Assembly: GCF_030064165.1 (NCBI RefSeq)
Contig: NZ_CP125947.1
Location: 1,488,001 to 1,552,000, forward strand
Direction of reading: 5' to 3'
Source of the DNA: Comamonas resistens
Lineage (GTDB): Bacteria; Pseudomonadota; Gammaproteobacteria; Burkholderiales; Burkholderiaceae_C
DNA: 64,000 nt
Part shown: positions 8,636-17,709 of the stretch, in pieces
Position numbering within the stretch: the first letter of the stretch is position 1
Layout of the letters: every line of letters starts with the position of its first letter
Position numbers and translations under genes: made by a program
Notes under the pieces: generated by a model
Seen by the model: only the letters and a program-made list of their open reading frames with translations
Database searches by the model: none
What the model was told of the DNA's origin: nothing

Positions 8636-9786
8636 GCCAGCAAGCCTATATCGTCGATGCACTGCGTTCGCCTACGGGCAAGCGCAAGGGCTCTCTTGCC
8701 GCCGTGCACGGCGCCGACCTTGGTGCCCATGTGATCAAGGCATTGGTCGAACGCAACGAAGTCCCCGCGTCGGAGTATGACGATGTGATCTTTGGCTGCG
8801 TGGACACCATAGGCGCGCTGGCCGGCGACATCGCCCGCACCTCGTGGCTGGCTGCCGGCATGCCGCTGAACGTGCCCGGCACCACGATTGACCGTCAGTG
8901 CGGCTCATCCCAGCAGGCCATTCATTTTGCGGCGCAGGCCGTGATGAGCGGCACGCAGGATGTGATCCTGGCTGGCGGCGTGCAGACCATGTCGGCCATT
9001 CCCATTTCTTCGGCCATGCTGGCGGGCCAGCCTCTGGGCTTTAGCACACCGTTTGCCGAAAGCAGGGGCTGGAAGGCGCGCTTCGGCGATGCGCCTGTCA
9101 ATCAGTTCTATGCGGCACAGCGCATTGCCGACCATTGGGGCATCAGCCGCGAAGACATGGAAGTCTTTGCCAAGCAAAGCCACGATCGCGCGCTCAAGGC
9201 CATGGAAGAAGGCCGTTTCGACCGTGAAATCGTGCCCTTTGGCGACTTCCGCATGGACGAGACTGCCCGCCTTTCCACGCTGGAGAAAATGGCCACGCTG
9301 GAGCCTGTGGACCCGACCTATCCGTCCATCACTGCTGCGGTGTCCAGCTCCACCTGCGATGCAGCCGCTGCAGTGCTGGTGGTGTCCGAGGCCGCGCTCA
9401 AGCGCTACAAGCTGACACCCCGCGCGCGCATTCATCACATCAGCGTGCGTGCCGACGATCCGATCTGGCATCTGACCGCTCCCATTGCGGCCACGGAGTT
9501 CGCTCTCAAAAAGGCCGGCATGAAGATGTCCGATATTGACTTGGTCGAAATCAACGAGGCCTTTGCCTCGGTGGTCATGGCCTGGCTCAAGGAAACCGGC
9601 TACGACCATGCCAGGACCAACGTCAACGGTGGCGCCATCGCGCTGGGTCATCCGCTGGGAGCTTCGGGCGCCAAGCTCATGACCACCTTGCTGCATGAGC
9701 TGGAGCGCACGGACGGCCGCTACGGCCTGCAGACCATGTGCGAAGGCGGCGGCCAGGCCAATGTGACCATCATCGAGCGCCTCTGA
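8632..9786 (+). CDS. scdF: FadA6-like thiolase (ORF23)
   Basis: A thiolase of 384 residues starting at the ATG overlapping the previous stop. The nucleophile is Cys90 in DRQCGSSQQA; NGGAIALGHPLGASG supplies the histidine, and Cys370 in MCEGGG is the acid/base. It matches mycobacterial FadA6 of the KstR2 regulon nearly throughout as I recall that sequence, including the IHHIS and INEAFA segments. In TA441 the ORF23 thiolase ScdF completes beta-oxidation of the cleaved B-ring propionyl side chain of the HIP-type acid. The symbol follows that numbering (ORF1-5, 21, 22, 23), which the gene order here reproduces. Confidence 0.85.
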   Translation: MSQQAYIVDALRSPTGKRKGSLAAVHGADLGAHVIKALVERNEVPASEYDDVIFGCVDTIGALAGDIARTSWLAAGMPLNVPGTTIDRQCGSSQQAIHFAAQAVMSGTQDVILAGGVQTMSAIPISSAMLAGQPLGFSTPFAESRGWKARFGDAPVNQFYAAQRIADHWGISREDMEVFAKQSHDRALKAMEEGRFDREIVPFGDFRMDETARLSTLEKMATLEPVDPTYPSITAAVSSSTCDAAAAVLVVSEAALKRYKLTPRARIHHISVRADDPIWHLTAPIAATEFALKKAGMKMSDIDLVEINEAFASVVMAWLKETGYDHARTNVNGGAIALGHPLGASGAKLMTTLLHELERTDGRYGLQTMCEGGGQANVTIIERL

Positions 9787-9824
9787 TTTTTCGGAAGCGC
9801 CTTCAAGACAAAGAGGGAATGGAA

Positions 9825-10700
9825 ATGGGTATTTGCCAAGACAGAACCGTCGTCATCACCGGTGCGGGCGGCGGCCTGGGCCGCGCCTATGCGCTGGCCT
9901 TTGCGCACGAGGGTGCCAATGTGGTGGTCAATGACATCCGCGCCGAAGCGGCTCAGGCCGTGGCCGATGAAGTCAAGGTCGCAGGTGGCCGGGCCATCGC
10001 CAATACCGGTGACATCACCACCGTGGCTGGCGCCCAGTCGATTCTGGATGCCACACTGGCGGCATTCGGCGATGTGCAGGTCATCGTCAACAACGCCGGC
10101 GTGCTGCGCGACCGCATGTTCCTGAGCCTGTCGGAAGAGGACTGGGACATGGTCATGCGCGTGCATCTGCGCGGCCATTTCTGCATGGCCAAGGTGTTCG
10201 GCGGCTACTGGCGCGACCAGAAGAAGGCGGGCAAGGAGGTCGATGCCCGCATCATCAACACCAGCTCCGGCGCGGGCCTGCAAGGCTCCATCGGCCAGAG
10301 CAACTATGCGGCAGCCAAGGCCGGCATCGCCGGCCTGACCCTGGTGCAGGCAGCCGAGCTGGCCCGCTATGGCATCACGGCCAACTGCCTGGCGCCTGCC
10401 GCGCGTACCTCCATGACCGAAGGCGCCATGCCCGACCTGGTCAAGAAGCCCGAGTCCGGTTTTGACGTCTGGGACCCGCTGAACGTGGCCTCCATCGTCG
10501 TCTGGCTGGGCAGCAGCCAGTCCGCGCATGTAACGGGCCGCTGCTTCGAGGCCAAGGGCGGCGAGCTGTCCGTGGCCGACGGCTGGTTCACCGGCAAGAT
10601 CCATGACAAGCAGGCGCGCTGGGAGCCCGCCGAGCTGGGCGGTGTGGTCGATCAGCTGATTGCCGCCGGCAAGGCACCACAGAAGGTCTACGGCACTTGA
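9825..10700 (+). CDS. Short-chain dehydrogenase of the Rv3548c type
   Basis: This SDR has 291 residues. Of two in-frame ATG codons (9819 and 9825), 9825 is chosen because AAAGAGGG is seven bases away; it is only one base from 9819. TGAGGGLGRAYAL is the nucleotide-binding loop, VVNDIR fits NAD rather than NADP, and SNYAAAKAG carries the catalytic Tyr and Lys. The C-terminal extension resembles the dehydrogenase of multifunctional beta-oxidation enzymes and the mycobacterial protein next to ipdF. A beta-hydroxyacyl-CoA dehydrogenase role between hydratase and thiolase is likely. A terminator-like hairpin follows it. Confidence 0.8.
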   Translation: MGICQDRTVVITGAGGGLGRAYALAFAHEGANVVVNDIRAEAAQAVADEVKVAGGRAIANTGDITTVAGAQSILDATLAAFGDVQVIVNNAGVLRDRMFLSLSEEDWDMVMRVHLRGHFCMAKVFGGYWRDQKKAGKEVDARIINTSSGAGLQGSIGQSNYAAAKAGIAGLTLVQAAELARYGITANCLAPAARTSMTEGAMPDLVKKPESGFDVWDPLNVASIVVWLGSSQSAHVTGRCFEAKGGELSVADGWFTGKIHDKQARWEPAELGGVVDQLIAAGKAPQKVYGT

Positions 10701-10707
10701 CGACACG

Positions 10708-10732
10708 GCCGGGTCACGGTACCCGGCTTTTT
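10708..10732 (+). terminator. Hairpin with T-run inside the operon
   Basis: GCCGGGT (708-714), a six-base loop, ACCCGGC (721-727) and TTTTT follow the SDR stop by eight bases. The next gene continues on the same strand 24 bases later. It may reduce transcription of the distal operon or mark a processing point. Confidence 0.55.
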
Positions 10733-10755
10733 AAAAACTCAGGACGCGAGCCATC

Positions 10756-11904
10756 ATGGATTTAAGTCTGAACGATGAGCAAAAAATGATCGCCGAAAGC
10801 GCGGTGGTGTTTTTGCAGGAAAAAAGCACGACGGCGCAGGTACGCAAGATGGCCGAGAGCGAAGACGGCATGGACCGTGCGCTCTGGCTGGAAGTGGTGG
10901 ACATGGGCTGGTGCGGCGTGGCTGTGCCCGAGGCCGCAGGCGGCATGGGCCTGGGATGGCGCGAGCTGGTGCTGCTGCAGGAGCAGATGGGCTATCACCT
11001 GGCCTGCGTCCCTTTCTTTGATGCCGTGATCGCCCTGACACCGCTGTGGCAGAGCTTGAGCCAGACCGCGCAAGGCTTGCCCGTGGTGGAGCGCCTGGCC
11101 CAGTCCGGCCAGATCTGTGTGCTGGGCATGACGGTGCGCGGTGATCTGCCTGCCGCTGCTGTGGTCAAGGCGGATGGCGATGCCCTGGTGCTCAACGGTC
11201 AGTGGAATCAGGTCGGTTCCGGCGCTCATGCCGATGTGTTTTTGCTGCCTGCCACGCTGCCTTGCGGATCGCTGGGGCTGCTGGAGGTGGATGCCAGGGC
11301 CGAAGGCCTGACGGTGCAGGCGCTGCAGACCGTGGATGCCACGCGCAGCAGCGCCGATGTGTCGGCCGTGGACGTGAGGCTGACTGGCGCGGCTTTGCTG
11401 ATGCATGGCGACGCCTTGAGCAAGCTGTGGGCGCAGACGCGCAATCTGGCCGCCATCGGCCTGGCCGCCGAGCAGGTGGGCGTGGCCGAGCGTGCTCTCG
11501 ATCTGGCTGCGGACTACACCAAGGAGCGCCAGCAGTTCGGCAAGGCCGTGGGCAGCTTCCAGGGCGTCAAGCACCGCGCAGCGCAAATGCTGGTCAAGGT
11601 GGAAACCGCCAGATCGGCGGTTTACGCAGCAGCTTTCATAGCTGATACCGCCGGTGATGCAACGGATTTGACCTATTTCGCGGCGCAAGCCCGCACGGAT
11701 GCTACGGAAGCCGCTCTCTTTTCCACGCGTGAAAGCATCCAGCTGCATGGTGGCGTGGGCTTTACCTGGGAGTTTGATCCGCATCTGTTCTTCCGTCGCG
11801 CGCAGGCCAGCAGCCAGCGCATGGGGACGGTGGAGCAGTGGCGCGAGCAGGTGGCCGCGCGTTTGTTGGATGAGCCTTTTGAGTCAGTTGCGGAGGCAGC
11901 ATGA
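10756..11904 (+). CDS. Acyl-CoA dehydrogenase, small partner of the IpdE-type pair
   Basis: An acyl-CoA dehydrogenase-like protein of 382 residues with LNDEQKMIAES at the N-terminus and LHGGVGFTWEFDPHLFFRR at the C-terminus. The central flavin-binding segment is weak (NQVGSGAHADVFLLP), as in the IpdE2/FadE33-type subunit of mixed dehydrogenases. The neighbouring gene overlaps by ATGA and is the IpdE1-like partner, so the two should form one enzyme. In TA441 a pair named ScdC1C2 dehydrogenates the CoA ester of the HIP-type acid in the first step of B-ring side-chain beta-oxidation. I infer this is that pair. Confidence 0.83.
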   Translation: MDLSLNDEQKMIAESAVVFLQEKSTTAQVRKMAESEDGMDRALWLEVVDMGWCGVAVPEAAGGMGLGWRELVLLQEQMGYHLACVPFFDAVIALTPLWQSLSQTAQGLPVVERLAQSGQICVLGMTVRGDLPAAAVVKADGDALVLNGQWNQVGSGAHADVFLLPATLPCGSLGLLEVDARAEGLTVQALQTVDATRSSADVSAVDVRLTGAALLMHGDALSKLWAQTRNLAAIGLAAEQVGVAERALDLAADYTKERQQFGKAVGSFQGVKHRAAQMLVKVETARSAVYAAAFIADTAGDATDLTYFAAQARTDATEAALFSTRESIQLHGGVGFTWEFDPHLFFRRAQASSQRMGTVEQWREQVAARLLDEPFESVAEAA

Positions 11905-13064
11905 AGATGCAGGAATCGGAAATCAATGAAGCCTTCCGCACCGAGGTGCGCGAATGGATGGGCCGGCACCTGAGGGGCAAGTTTGCGCCGCTCAAGCATG
12001 CCAGCGGTCTGGGCGCCGAAGGCTATGACGCAGAGCTGGCCAAGGAGTGGGAGCAGGAGCTGGCCCGGGGCGGCTGGACGGGCCTGGGCTGGGAGACGCA
12101 GTATGGCGGCCGCAATCTGCCACTGGCCCAGCAGGTGATCTTCCACGAGGAATATGTGCGCTGCGGCGGCCCGGGCCGCATCGGCCACATTGGCGAGACC
12201 CTGCTGGCGCCCACGCTGATGGCTTTTGGCACGCCCGAGCAGAAGCAGCGTTTTCTGCCCGGTATTCTGGCGGGCAAGGATTATTGGGCTCAGGGCTATT
12301 CCGAACCTGGCGCCGGCTCCGACCTGGCGGCCATCCGTACCAAGGCTCAGCGCGATCCGGCCACCGGTGAATGGGTGATCAACGGCCAGAAGGTCTGGAC
12401 CTCCTGGGCCCATGAGTCCGAATGGATCTTCGTGCTGGCCAGAACGGAAGAAGGCAGCTCGCGTCATACAGGTCTGACCTTGTTGCTGGTACCTCTGAAT
12501 CAGCCCGGCGTGGAGGTGCGTCCGATCCGCCAGATCACGGGGACTTCGGAGTTCAATGAAGTCTTCCTTGACGGTGCCCGTACCGAGGGTGCCCTGCATC
12601 TGGGGCCCGTGGGCGACGGCTGGAAGGTCGCCATGTATTTGCTGGGCTGCGAGCGCGGTGCTTCGACACTGGGCCAGCAGGCACATTTCCGCTACGAGCT
12701 GGATCTGATCATCGCCCTGGCCAGGCGCAACGGCGCAGCCCGCGACCCGCTGCTTCGCCAGCGTCTGGCCAAGGCCGATATGGGCCTGCAGACCTTGCGT
12801 GCCCACGCGCTGCGCGCAAGCAGCGAGAACACGCCCATGCGCGTGGCCTCGGTCTCCAAGTACGCCTGGTCCAACTGGCACCGCGATCTGGGTGAGCTGG
12901 CCATGGATGTGCTGGGCGAGCAGGGCGAACTGCTCATGACCGATGCGGCGCTGCGCCCCCTGCAGCAACTGTGGCTGGTCAGCCGTGCCGACACCATTTA
13001 TGCAGGCACCAATGAAATCCAGATGAATCTGATGGCCGAGCGCGCCCTGGGCATGCCGAGGTAG
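11901..13064 (+). CDS. Acyl-CoA dehydrogenase, FadE30/IpdE1-like large subunit
   Basis: A protein of 387 residues closely matching FadE30 (IpdE1) as I know it: GYSEPGAGSDLA, NGQKVWTSWAH, ITGTSEFNEVF, GCERGASTLGQQ and SRADTIYAGTNEIQMN are all in place. The enzyme would introduce the alpha,beta double bond in HIP-CoA-type intermediates with the 10756 product as partner. It shares an ATGA overlap with that gene. After its stop comes a Comamonadaceae-type palindromic repeat and then a new steroid box, so the transcript may end or be restarted here. Confidence 0.87.
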   Translation: MKMQESEINEAFRTEVREWMGRHLRGKFAPLKHASGLGAEGYDAELAKEWEQELARGGWTGLGWETQYGGRNLPLAQQVIFHEEYVRCGGPGRIGHIGETLLAPTLMAFGTPEQKQRFLPGILAGKDYWAQGYSEPGAGSDLAAIRTKAQRDPATGEWVINGQKVWTSWAHESEWIFVLARTEEGSSRHTGLTLLLVPLNQPGVEVRPIRQITGTSEFNEVFLDGARTEGALHLGPVGDGWKVAMYLLGCERGASTLGQQAHFRYELDLIIALARRNGAARDPLLRQRLAKADMGLQTLRAHALRASSENTPMRVASVSKYAWSNWHRDLGELAMDVLGEQGELLMTDAALRPLQQLWLVSRADTIYAGTNEIQMNLMAERALGMPR

Positions 13065-13068
13065 GCGT

Positions 13069-13140
13069 TCCCCCTGAGCCGCTGCGCGGCTTCCCCCTGA
13101 GGGGGACGACGGCCTTGGCTGCGGGGCGGCGGGGCCGCCT
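13069..13140. repeat. Comamonadaceae-type GC-rich palindromic repeat
   Basis: TCCCCCTGAG, then AGCCGC-TGC-GCGGCT, then TCCCCCTGAGGGGGA form adjoining hairpins between the IpdE1-like gene and the IpdF-like gene. I recognise this as a dispersed intergenic element of the family, often with a GGGGGACGACG tail as here. It may act as a transcript end. Confidence 0.6.
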
Positions 13141-13215
13141 AGGCCCTTGCTGGCCGTCTCCTCGTTGGATTCGCGCTCTGGGGATTGTTGCTGAGGCGAC
13201 ATTAGGGAATCGCCT

Positions 13216-13260
13216 ATCGTCCAAAGTGACGATGTTGCGGCGCAGCGTGAGAGAGATGAT
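13216..13260 (+). promoter_or_regulatory. Steroid box B, fully symmetric, before the ipdF-tesR segment
   Basis: ATCGTC (13216-13221), CAAAGT, GACGAT (13228-13233), G. Unlike box A both half-sites are perfect complements. GATGAT at 13255-13260 is in the -10 position, 21 bases after the box end. The next start codon is at 13288. This suggests a second promoter feeding the genes that end with tesR. Confidence 0.6.
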
Positions 13261-13287
13261 GAACTCAACTCTTCAATCTGACGACAA

Positions 13288-14073
13288 ATGACAAGCGCTC
13301 CCTCCTACGTTGCCCCCCACGGTCTGCTCAAAGACAAGACTGTTCTCGTGACCGCCGCTGCTGGCGCCGGTATTGGCTTCTCTGCTGCAAAACGTGCGGC
13401 CGAAGAAGGCTGCAAGGCCTTGTTCATCTCGGACGTGCATGAGCGCCGCCTCGCCGAAGCCGTGGAGCAGATCCGGAAAGACACGGGCTTGACCCAGGTC
13501 TTCGGCAAGCTCTGCGATGTGAGCAAGGAAGAGCAGGTGCAGGCCCTGATCACCGAAGCCGACCAGACCATGGGCGGTATCGATGTACTGATCAACAACG
13601 CCGGTCTGGGCACCAGTTGCAAGGTCGTCGACATGAGTGACGAGGAGTGGAGCAAGGTCATAGACATCACGCTGACCGGCACCTTCCGCATGACGCGCGC
13701 AGCGCTCAAGGTCATGCAGCCACGCGGCAAGGGCGTGATCGTCAACAACGCCTCGGTGTTGGGCTGGCGCGCCCAGGTCGAACAGGCCCATTACGCGGCG
13801 GCCAAGGCCGGCGTGATGGCCTTCACGCGCTGCTCGGCGCTGGAAGCGGCCGAGTTCGGCATACGCATCAATGCCGTGGCGCCTTCGATTGCCATTCACG
13901 CCTTCCTCAAGAAGTCGGCATCCGAAGAACTGCTGGCCAAGCTGTCCGAGAAAGAGGCTTTCGGCCGCGGTGCCGAGCCCTGGGAGGTCGCGAACGTAAT
14001 GATCTTCCTGGCCAGCGATTACTCGTCCTATATGACGGGCGAAGTGGTGTCGGTCAGCTCGCAAAGGGCCTGA
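13288..14073 (+). CDS. scdG: IpdF-like short-chain dehydrogenase
   Basis: An SDR of 261 residues. The cofactor loop TAAAGAGIGFSAAKR, the ISDVHERRLAEA stretch, NNASVLGWRAQ, HYAAAKAGVMAFTRCSA and the C-terminal LASDYSSYMTGEVVSVS match the IpdF group of actinobacteria as I recall it. IpdF oxidises the ring hydroxyl (C9 in steroid numbering) of the hydroxy-indanone-carboxyl-CoA intermediate. TA441 ScdG (ORF31) is reported for the same hydroxyl, and the order ORF31-32-33-tesR fits this locus. No clear Shine-Dalgarno sequence is visible right before the ATG (CTGACGACAA precedes it). Confidence 0.82.
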   Translation: MTSAPSYVAPHGLLKDKTVLVTAAAGAGIGFSAAKRAAEEGCKALFISDVHERRLAEAVEQIRKDTGLTQVFGKLCDVSKEEQVQALITEADQTMGGIDVLINNAGLGTSCKVVDMSDEEWSKVIDITLTGTFRMTRAALKVMQPRGKGVIVNNASVLGWRAQVEQAHYAAAKAGVMAFTRCSALEAAEFGIRINAVAPSIAIHAFLKKSASEELLAKLSEKEAFGRGAEPWEVANVMIFLASDYSSYMTGEVVSVSSQRA

Positions 14074-14076
14074 GCC

Positions 14077-14553
14077 ATGAGCGCAGTTGCGGAAAAAGTA
14101 ATGTTCAACTCGGCCGCCGCCGTGCTGGCCTCGGTGGGCCGTCCGCTGGGCGAGACCGAGTGGATGCAGATCAGCCAGCAGCGCATCGACCAGTTTGCCG
14201 ATGCCACGGGCGATCACCAGTGGATTCATGTCGACCCCGAAAAAGCCAGCAGTGGCCCCTTCGGCGCCTGTGTGGCCCATGGCTATCTGACGCTGTCGCT
14301 GGCCAATCTGTTTTTGCCCCAGCTCGTGGCCTATGAGGGTCTGAAGATGGGCGTGAACTACGGCTGCGAAAAAGTGCGCTTTCCCGCGCCGGTACTGGTG
14401 GATTCCTGGGTGCGCGGCAGCGGCGAGGTGGTGGCGGCAGCGCCGCTTGGCGACAACGGCGTGCAGGTCACGATCCGCATCACGGTACAGGTTCGGAACC
14501 AGGACAAACCTGGCTGTGTGGTGGAGACCATCAGCAGACTGTTTTTCCAGTGA
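14077..14553 (+). CDS. MaoC-family (R)-specific enoyl-CoA hydratase
   Basis: This single hot-dog-domain protein of 158 residues carries the hydratase signature FADATGDHQWIHVDP, with the catalytic Asp and His, followed by VAHGYLTLSL. It hydrates an enoyl-CoA, probably in B-ring side-chain beta-oxidation or a C/D-ring cycle, alongside the dehydrogenases and thiolases of this operon. The start codon lies three bases behind the SDR stop. The (R)-hydratase fold differs from the crotonase fold of the operon's other hydratases, so it probably serves a different cycle. About 140 bases without a recognisable signal separate it from the next gene. Confidence 0.83.
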   Translation: MSAVAEKVMFNSAAAVLASVGRPLGETEWMQISQQRIDQFADATGDHQWIHVDPEKASSGPFGACVAHGYLTLSLANLFLPQLVAYEGLKMGVNYGCEKVRFPAPVLVDSWVRGSGEVVAAAPLGDNGVQVTIRITVQVRNQDKPGCVVETISRLFFQ

Positions 14554-14695
14554 AAAGCTGGCGAACCTTTTTCAAATGCCAATGCATAGCAGCCTGGCCA
14601 ATCAATGAGGAGCGCGCCACAGCCAGGGTGGCCGTCCTCACACAGGCAACTTCGCTTGCCCAAAGCATGACGAACAAAAAATGAGGAGACAAGAC

Positions 14696-15898
14696 ATGAA
14701 AGATGCAGTCATCGTTTCGACGGCACGTACCCCCATAGCCAAGGCATATCGCGGCGCCTTCAATGACACCGAGGCCCCGGTGCTGGGCGGGCATGTGATT
14801 CGTGCGGCGCTGAACAAGGCCGGTGTGGCCGGCGAGGATGTGGGCGACGTCATTCTGGGCATCGCCGCCCAGCAGGGCACCCAGGGCTACAACCTGGGCC
14901 GTTTGTGCGGCTATACCGCAGGCCTGCCCGATTCCGTGGGCGGCATGGTGATAGACCGCATGTGCGCTTCGGGCCTGATGAGCATTGCCACGGCATCCAA
15001 GAGCATCATGACGGGTGAACTGGACATTGCCGTGGCCGGTGGCCTGGAGTCCATCTCCCTGGTGCAGAACAAGTACAAGAACGCCTACCGTGCCCAGTCC
15101 CAGGCCGTGCTGGCGGCCGAGCCCACGGCATATATCCAGATGATAGAGACGGCCGAGCTGGTCAGCCAGCGCTATGGCATCAGCCGCGAAGCGCAGGACG
15201 AGTACTCGCTGCGCAGCCAGCAGCGCGTGGCAGCCGCCCAGGCCAGGGGCCTGTTCGATGAGGAAATCGTGCCGCTGACCACCGTCAAGCAGTTGTTCGA
15301 CAAGGAAGGCAATGTCACCGGCAGCGAGGAAGTCACGCTGACCCGTGACGAAGGCAACCGCGCCGACACCACGCTGGAGAGCCTGACCAAGCTCAAGCCC
15401 GTCTGGAAGAACGGCCAGTGGGTGCCGGAAGGCCGGTTCATCACCGCCGGCAATGCTTCTCAGCTGTCCGACGGCGCCAGCGCCTGCGTGGTGATGAGCG
15501 CTGACGAGGCGCGCAACCGTGGCCTGGCGCCCCTGGGTACCTACCGCGGTGTGGCCGTGGCTGGTTGCCGCACCGATGAAATGGGCATAGGCCCCGTCTA
15601 CGCCATCCCCAAGCTGCTCAAGCAGCATGGCCTGACGGTGGGCGATATCGGTCTGTGGGAAATCAACGAGGCCTTTGCCTGCCAGGTGATCTACAGCCGC
15701 GACCAGCTGGGCATTCCCGACGAACGCCTGAACGTCAACGGCGGTGCCATCTCCATCGGTCACCCGTTCGGCATGTCGGGCGCGCGTCTCGTGGGTCATG
15801 CCCTGCTCGAAGGCCGCCGCCGTGGCGTGCGCTTTGTGGTGGTGAGCATGTGCATCGGCGGTGGCATGGGTGCCGCCGGTCTGTTCGAGCTCAACTGA
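14696..15898 (+). CDS. scdJ: Thiolase (ORF33 type)
   Basis: A thiolase of 400 residues from the ATG at 14696 behind GAGGAGACA; an in-frame ATG at 14681 lies inside that ribosome-binding region. The nucleophile is Cys90 in [25 protein letters not shown] gives the histidine motif, and Cys386 lies in MCIGGG. The sequence looks like a broad-range acetyl-CoA acyltransferase (FadA type), distinct from the FadA6-like enzyme at 8632. The last gene before tesR in TA441 is the ORF33 thiolase that I recall as ScdJ, acting late in C/D-ring carbon release. The symbol is less certain than the family. Confidence 0.78.
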   Translation: MKDAVIVSTARTPIAKAYRGAFNDTEAPVLGGHVIRAALNKAGVAGEDVGDVILGIAAQQGTQGYNLGRLCGYTAGLPDSVGGMVIDRMCASGLMSIATASKSIMTGELDIAVAGGLESISLVQNKYKNAYRAQSQAVLAAEPTAYIQMIETAELVSQRYGISREAQDEYSLRSQQRVAAAQARGLFDEEIVPLTTVKQLFDKEGNVTGSEEVTLTRDEGNRADTTLESLTKLKPVWKNGQWVPEGRFITAGNASQLSDGASACVVMSADEARNRGLAPLGTYRGVAVAGCRTDEMGIGPVYAIPKLLKQHGLTVGDIGLWEINEAFACQVIYSRDQLGIPDERLNVNGGAISIGHPFGMSGARLVGHALLEGRRRGVRFVVVSMCIGGGMGAAGLFELN

Positions 15899-15932
15899 AG
15901 CATCGTTGCGCGTGCAGCGAGAGGAGGCGAAC

Positions 15933-17204
15933 ATGATGGCCAGTGCCTACGCCCGGATGGGGTTTTCCGCATACACGCCGCCATCGATGGCGTGCGTGAT
16001 CAGGGATGGAGCGATTCTCGATGGGTTAAGTCCGGCGGCCGAGGCTGCCACGGCTTCGGCCGCCGTGGCGGCCCCCACCGAGCTGATCAGTACCGAGCGT
16101 TTCAGCGAGTTCATCAACCATCTCTACGACGCCGTTTCTCAGACGGAGGAATGGGCGCCGTGCCTGGAGGTCATCCGCAAGCAACTGGACTGCAATTTCG
16201 CGTCGCTGATCATCCGCGACACCAGGGGCGAGCACGAAGGCTTGATCGTGACGGCTGCCGGCGGGCGCACGGATCTGCTGACGCACGACAAGTACAGCGA
16301 GCTCAGCCCCTTTCGCGACATGCCCAAAGAGCGCTTCATGACCATCACGGACTTGATGAGCGAGGCCGAGTGGCGCGAGAGTTTCTACTACACGGACTGG
16401 TGCCGGCTGCACAACGTCTACCATGTGATGGCGGCGAGGATCGTGACCGATGATGGCAGCGTCTACGGCCTGAATGTCACCCGGCCCGAGTCGGCGCCGG
16501 CTTTCAGCAAGCGCGACATGGCCCTGGGCCAGTTGCTGATGCCGCACATCCGGCGGGCGCTGAACCTGCATCTGGCGCTGCACCGCGACCGCCAGGTGAT
16601 CTCACTGTACAGCCGTGCCACCGCGCAGCTGATGGTGGGCGTGGTGGTGCTGGACCAGAATGGCAAGGTGCTGGAGAGCAACCCGGCGGCCACCAGCATC
16701 CTGAACATGCAGGACGGGTTGAGGGTTTCGGGCGGCACGCTCGAGGCCACCTACGCCAACGACAACCGCAAGCTGCAGCGCCTGATCAAGGACGCGCTGC
16801 TGCATTCCGAGCTCGCGGGACTGGGCCTGACCGAAGGCATGTCGGCCAGCCGCCCTTCGGGCCAGCTCAACTGGGGCGTGGTGGTGCAGAGCATCTCCTC
16901 CGACGAGTGGACCGAAGGCAAGCAGCGCCCCAGCGTCGCCGTCTTTGTGCGCGACACGGGCGGCAAGGCCGATCCTCCGGTGAAGCTGGCCCAGCAGCTG
17001 TTCCAGCTGACCCCGGCCGAGACTGGGCTGGCGATTCAGCTGGCCAACGGCCTGTCGCTGGAAGAGGCCGCCGAGGCGCTCAATATCCGCCGCAACACGG
17101 CCAGAGCCCATCTGCGCTCCATCTTCTCCAAGACGGGGGTGCGTCGTCAGACCGAGCTGGTGCGGATTTTCCTCAACAGCGTGGCCTGGCTGGGGGACAA
17201 GTAG
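15933..17204 (+). CDS. tesR: LuxR-family transcriptional activator TesR
   Basis: The frame is open upstream, but the ATG at 15933 is chosen because of GAGGAGGCG five bases before it; a second ATG follows directly. The protein has 423 residues. Residues 359-423 are a LuxR-type helix-turn-helix (LTPAETGLAIQLANG, then ALNIRRNTARAHLRSIF). The N-terminal 350 residues form no classical acyl-homoserine-lactone domain and contain a PAS-like stretch around LDQNGKVLESN, so a steroid may be the ligand. TesR is the known positive regulator of steroid genes in TA441. It is encoded last in the operon with the thiolase and is followed by a strong terminator. Confidence 0.92.
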   Translation: MMASAYARMGFSAYTPPSMACVIRDGAILDGLSPAAEAATASAAVAAPTELISTERFSEFINHLYDAVSQTEEWAPCLEVIRKQLDCNFASLIIRDTRGEHEGLIVTAAGGRTDLLTHDKYSELSPFRDMPKERFMTITDLMSEAEWRESFYYTDWCRLHNVYHVMAARIVTDDGSVYGLNVTRPESAPAFSKRDMALGQLLMPHIRRALNLHLALHRDRQVISLYSRATAQLMVGVVVLDQNGKVLESNPAATSILNMQDGLRVSGGTLEATYANDNRKLQRLIKDALLHSELAGLGLTEGMSASRPSGQLNWGVVVQSISSDEWTEGKQRPSVAVFVRDTGGKADPPVKLAQQLFQLTPAETGLAIQLANGLSLEEAAEALNIRRNTARAHLRSIFSKTGVRRQTELVRIFLNSVAWLGDK

Positions 17205-17222
17205 GTGCTTGGTGGAACGATC

Positions 17223-17249
17223 AAAAAACGGGCTTCGGCCCGTTTTTTT
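17223..17249 (+). terminator. Terminator of tesR, probably bidirectional
   Basis: AAAAAACGGGC, TTCG loop, GCCCGTTTTTTT. The A-run and T-run on both sides let it also end the opposite-strand gene whose stop is at 17272. Confidence 0.9.
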
Positions 17250-17271
17250 GTTTGCATTTGATGGCGGTCAT

Positions 17272-17709
17272 TCAAGCCGCAAGGCTCAAGGCCTGCCGAG
17301 TGTCGGCGGCCTTTGTTGAAAGGCTTTTGCGCGGTGGAATCTTCAGCTTTCGCGGTTTCCGGTTCGAGCCCGTACCGCTGCAGACCTCCAGTGCCTCACC
17401 CAGCAGCTCCAGCTGCCTGGGGCCGCAGACCTGAACTGCGGGCGGTCCATCAGGTGTGTAGATGAAATAGTGAACGCGCAGATAGTCGTGCTTGGAGGCT
17501 ACTTCCGCATAAAGACCCAGCTCGGCCGCGTACTTTTGCAGGTCTTCTGCCCATTGCTTGAGCTGTCCCAGATCTGCCCTGGGCAGTCTTCCCCGGCGTC
17601 CGTTGCTCAGCATCAGCTGCAAAGACCTTGGCAGGCCTGGCAGTCGATCCAAAACAACGTTGCCACATGCTTTCCTGACCCTCTCCCTGTTGCTGAGCTT
17701 GCGTCCCAT
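17272..17709 (-). CDS. Hypothetical basic protein, unknown function
   Basis: A protein of 145 residues that I do not recognise. It is rich in Lys and Arg at both ends (MGRKLSNRERVRKACG; RKPRKLKIPPRKS) with a middle part around LKQWAEDLQKYAAELGLYAE that looks alpha-helical, followed by a strand-like VHYFIYTP. The base use is less GC-biased than in the steroid genes. It is convergent with tesR and shares the terminator between them. No steroid box lies upstream, and nothing links it to the pathway. Confidence 0.6.
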   Translation of the reverse strand: MGRKLSNRERVRKACGNVVLDRLPGLPRSLQLMLSNGRRGRLPRADLGQLKQWAEDLQKYAAELGLYAEVASKHDYLRVHYFIYTPDGPPAVQVCGPRQLELLGEALEVCSGTGSNRKPRKLKIPPRKSLSTKAADTRQALSLAA

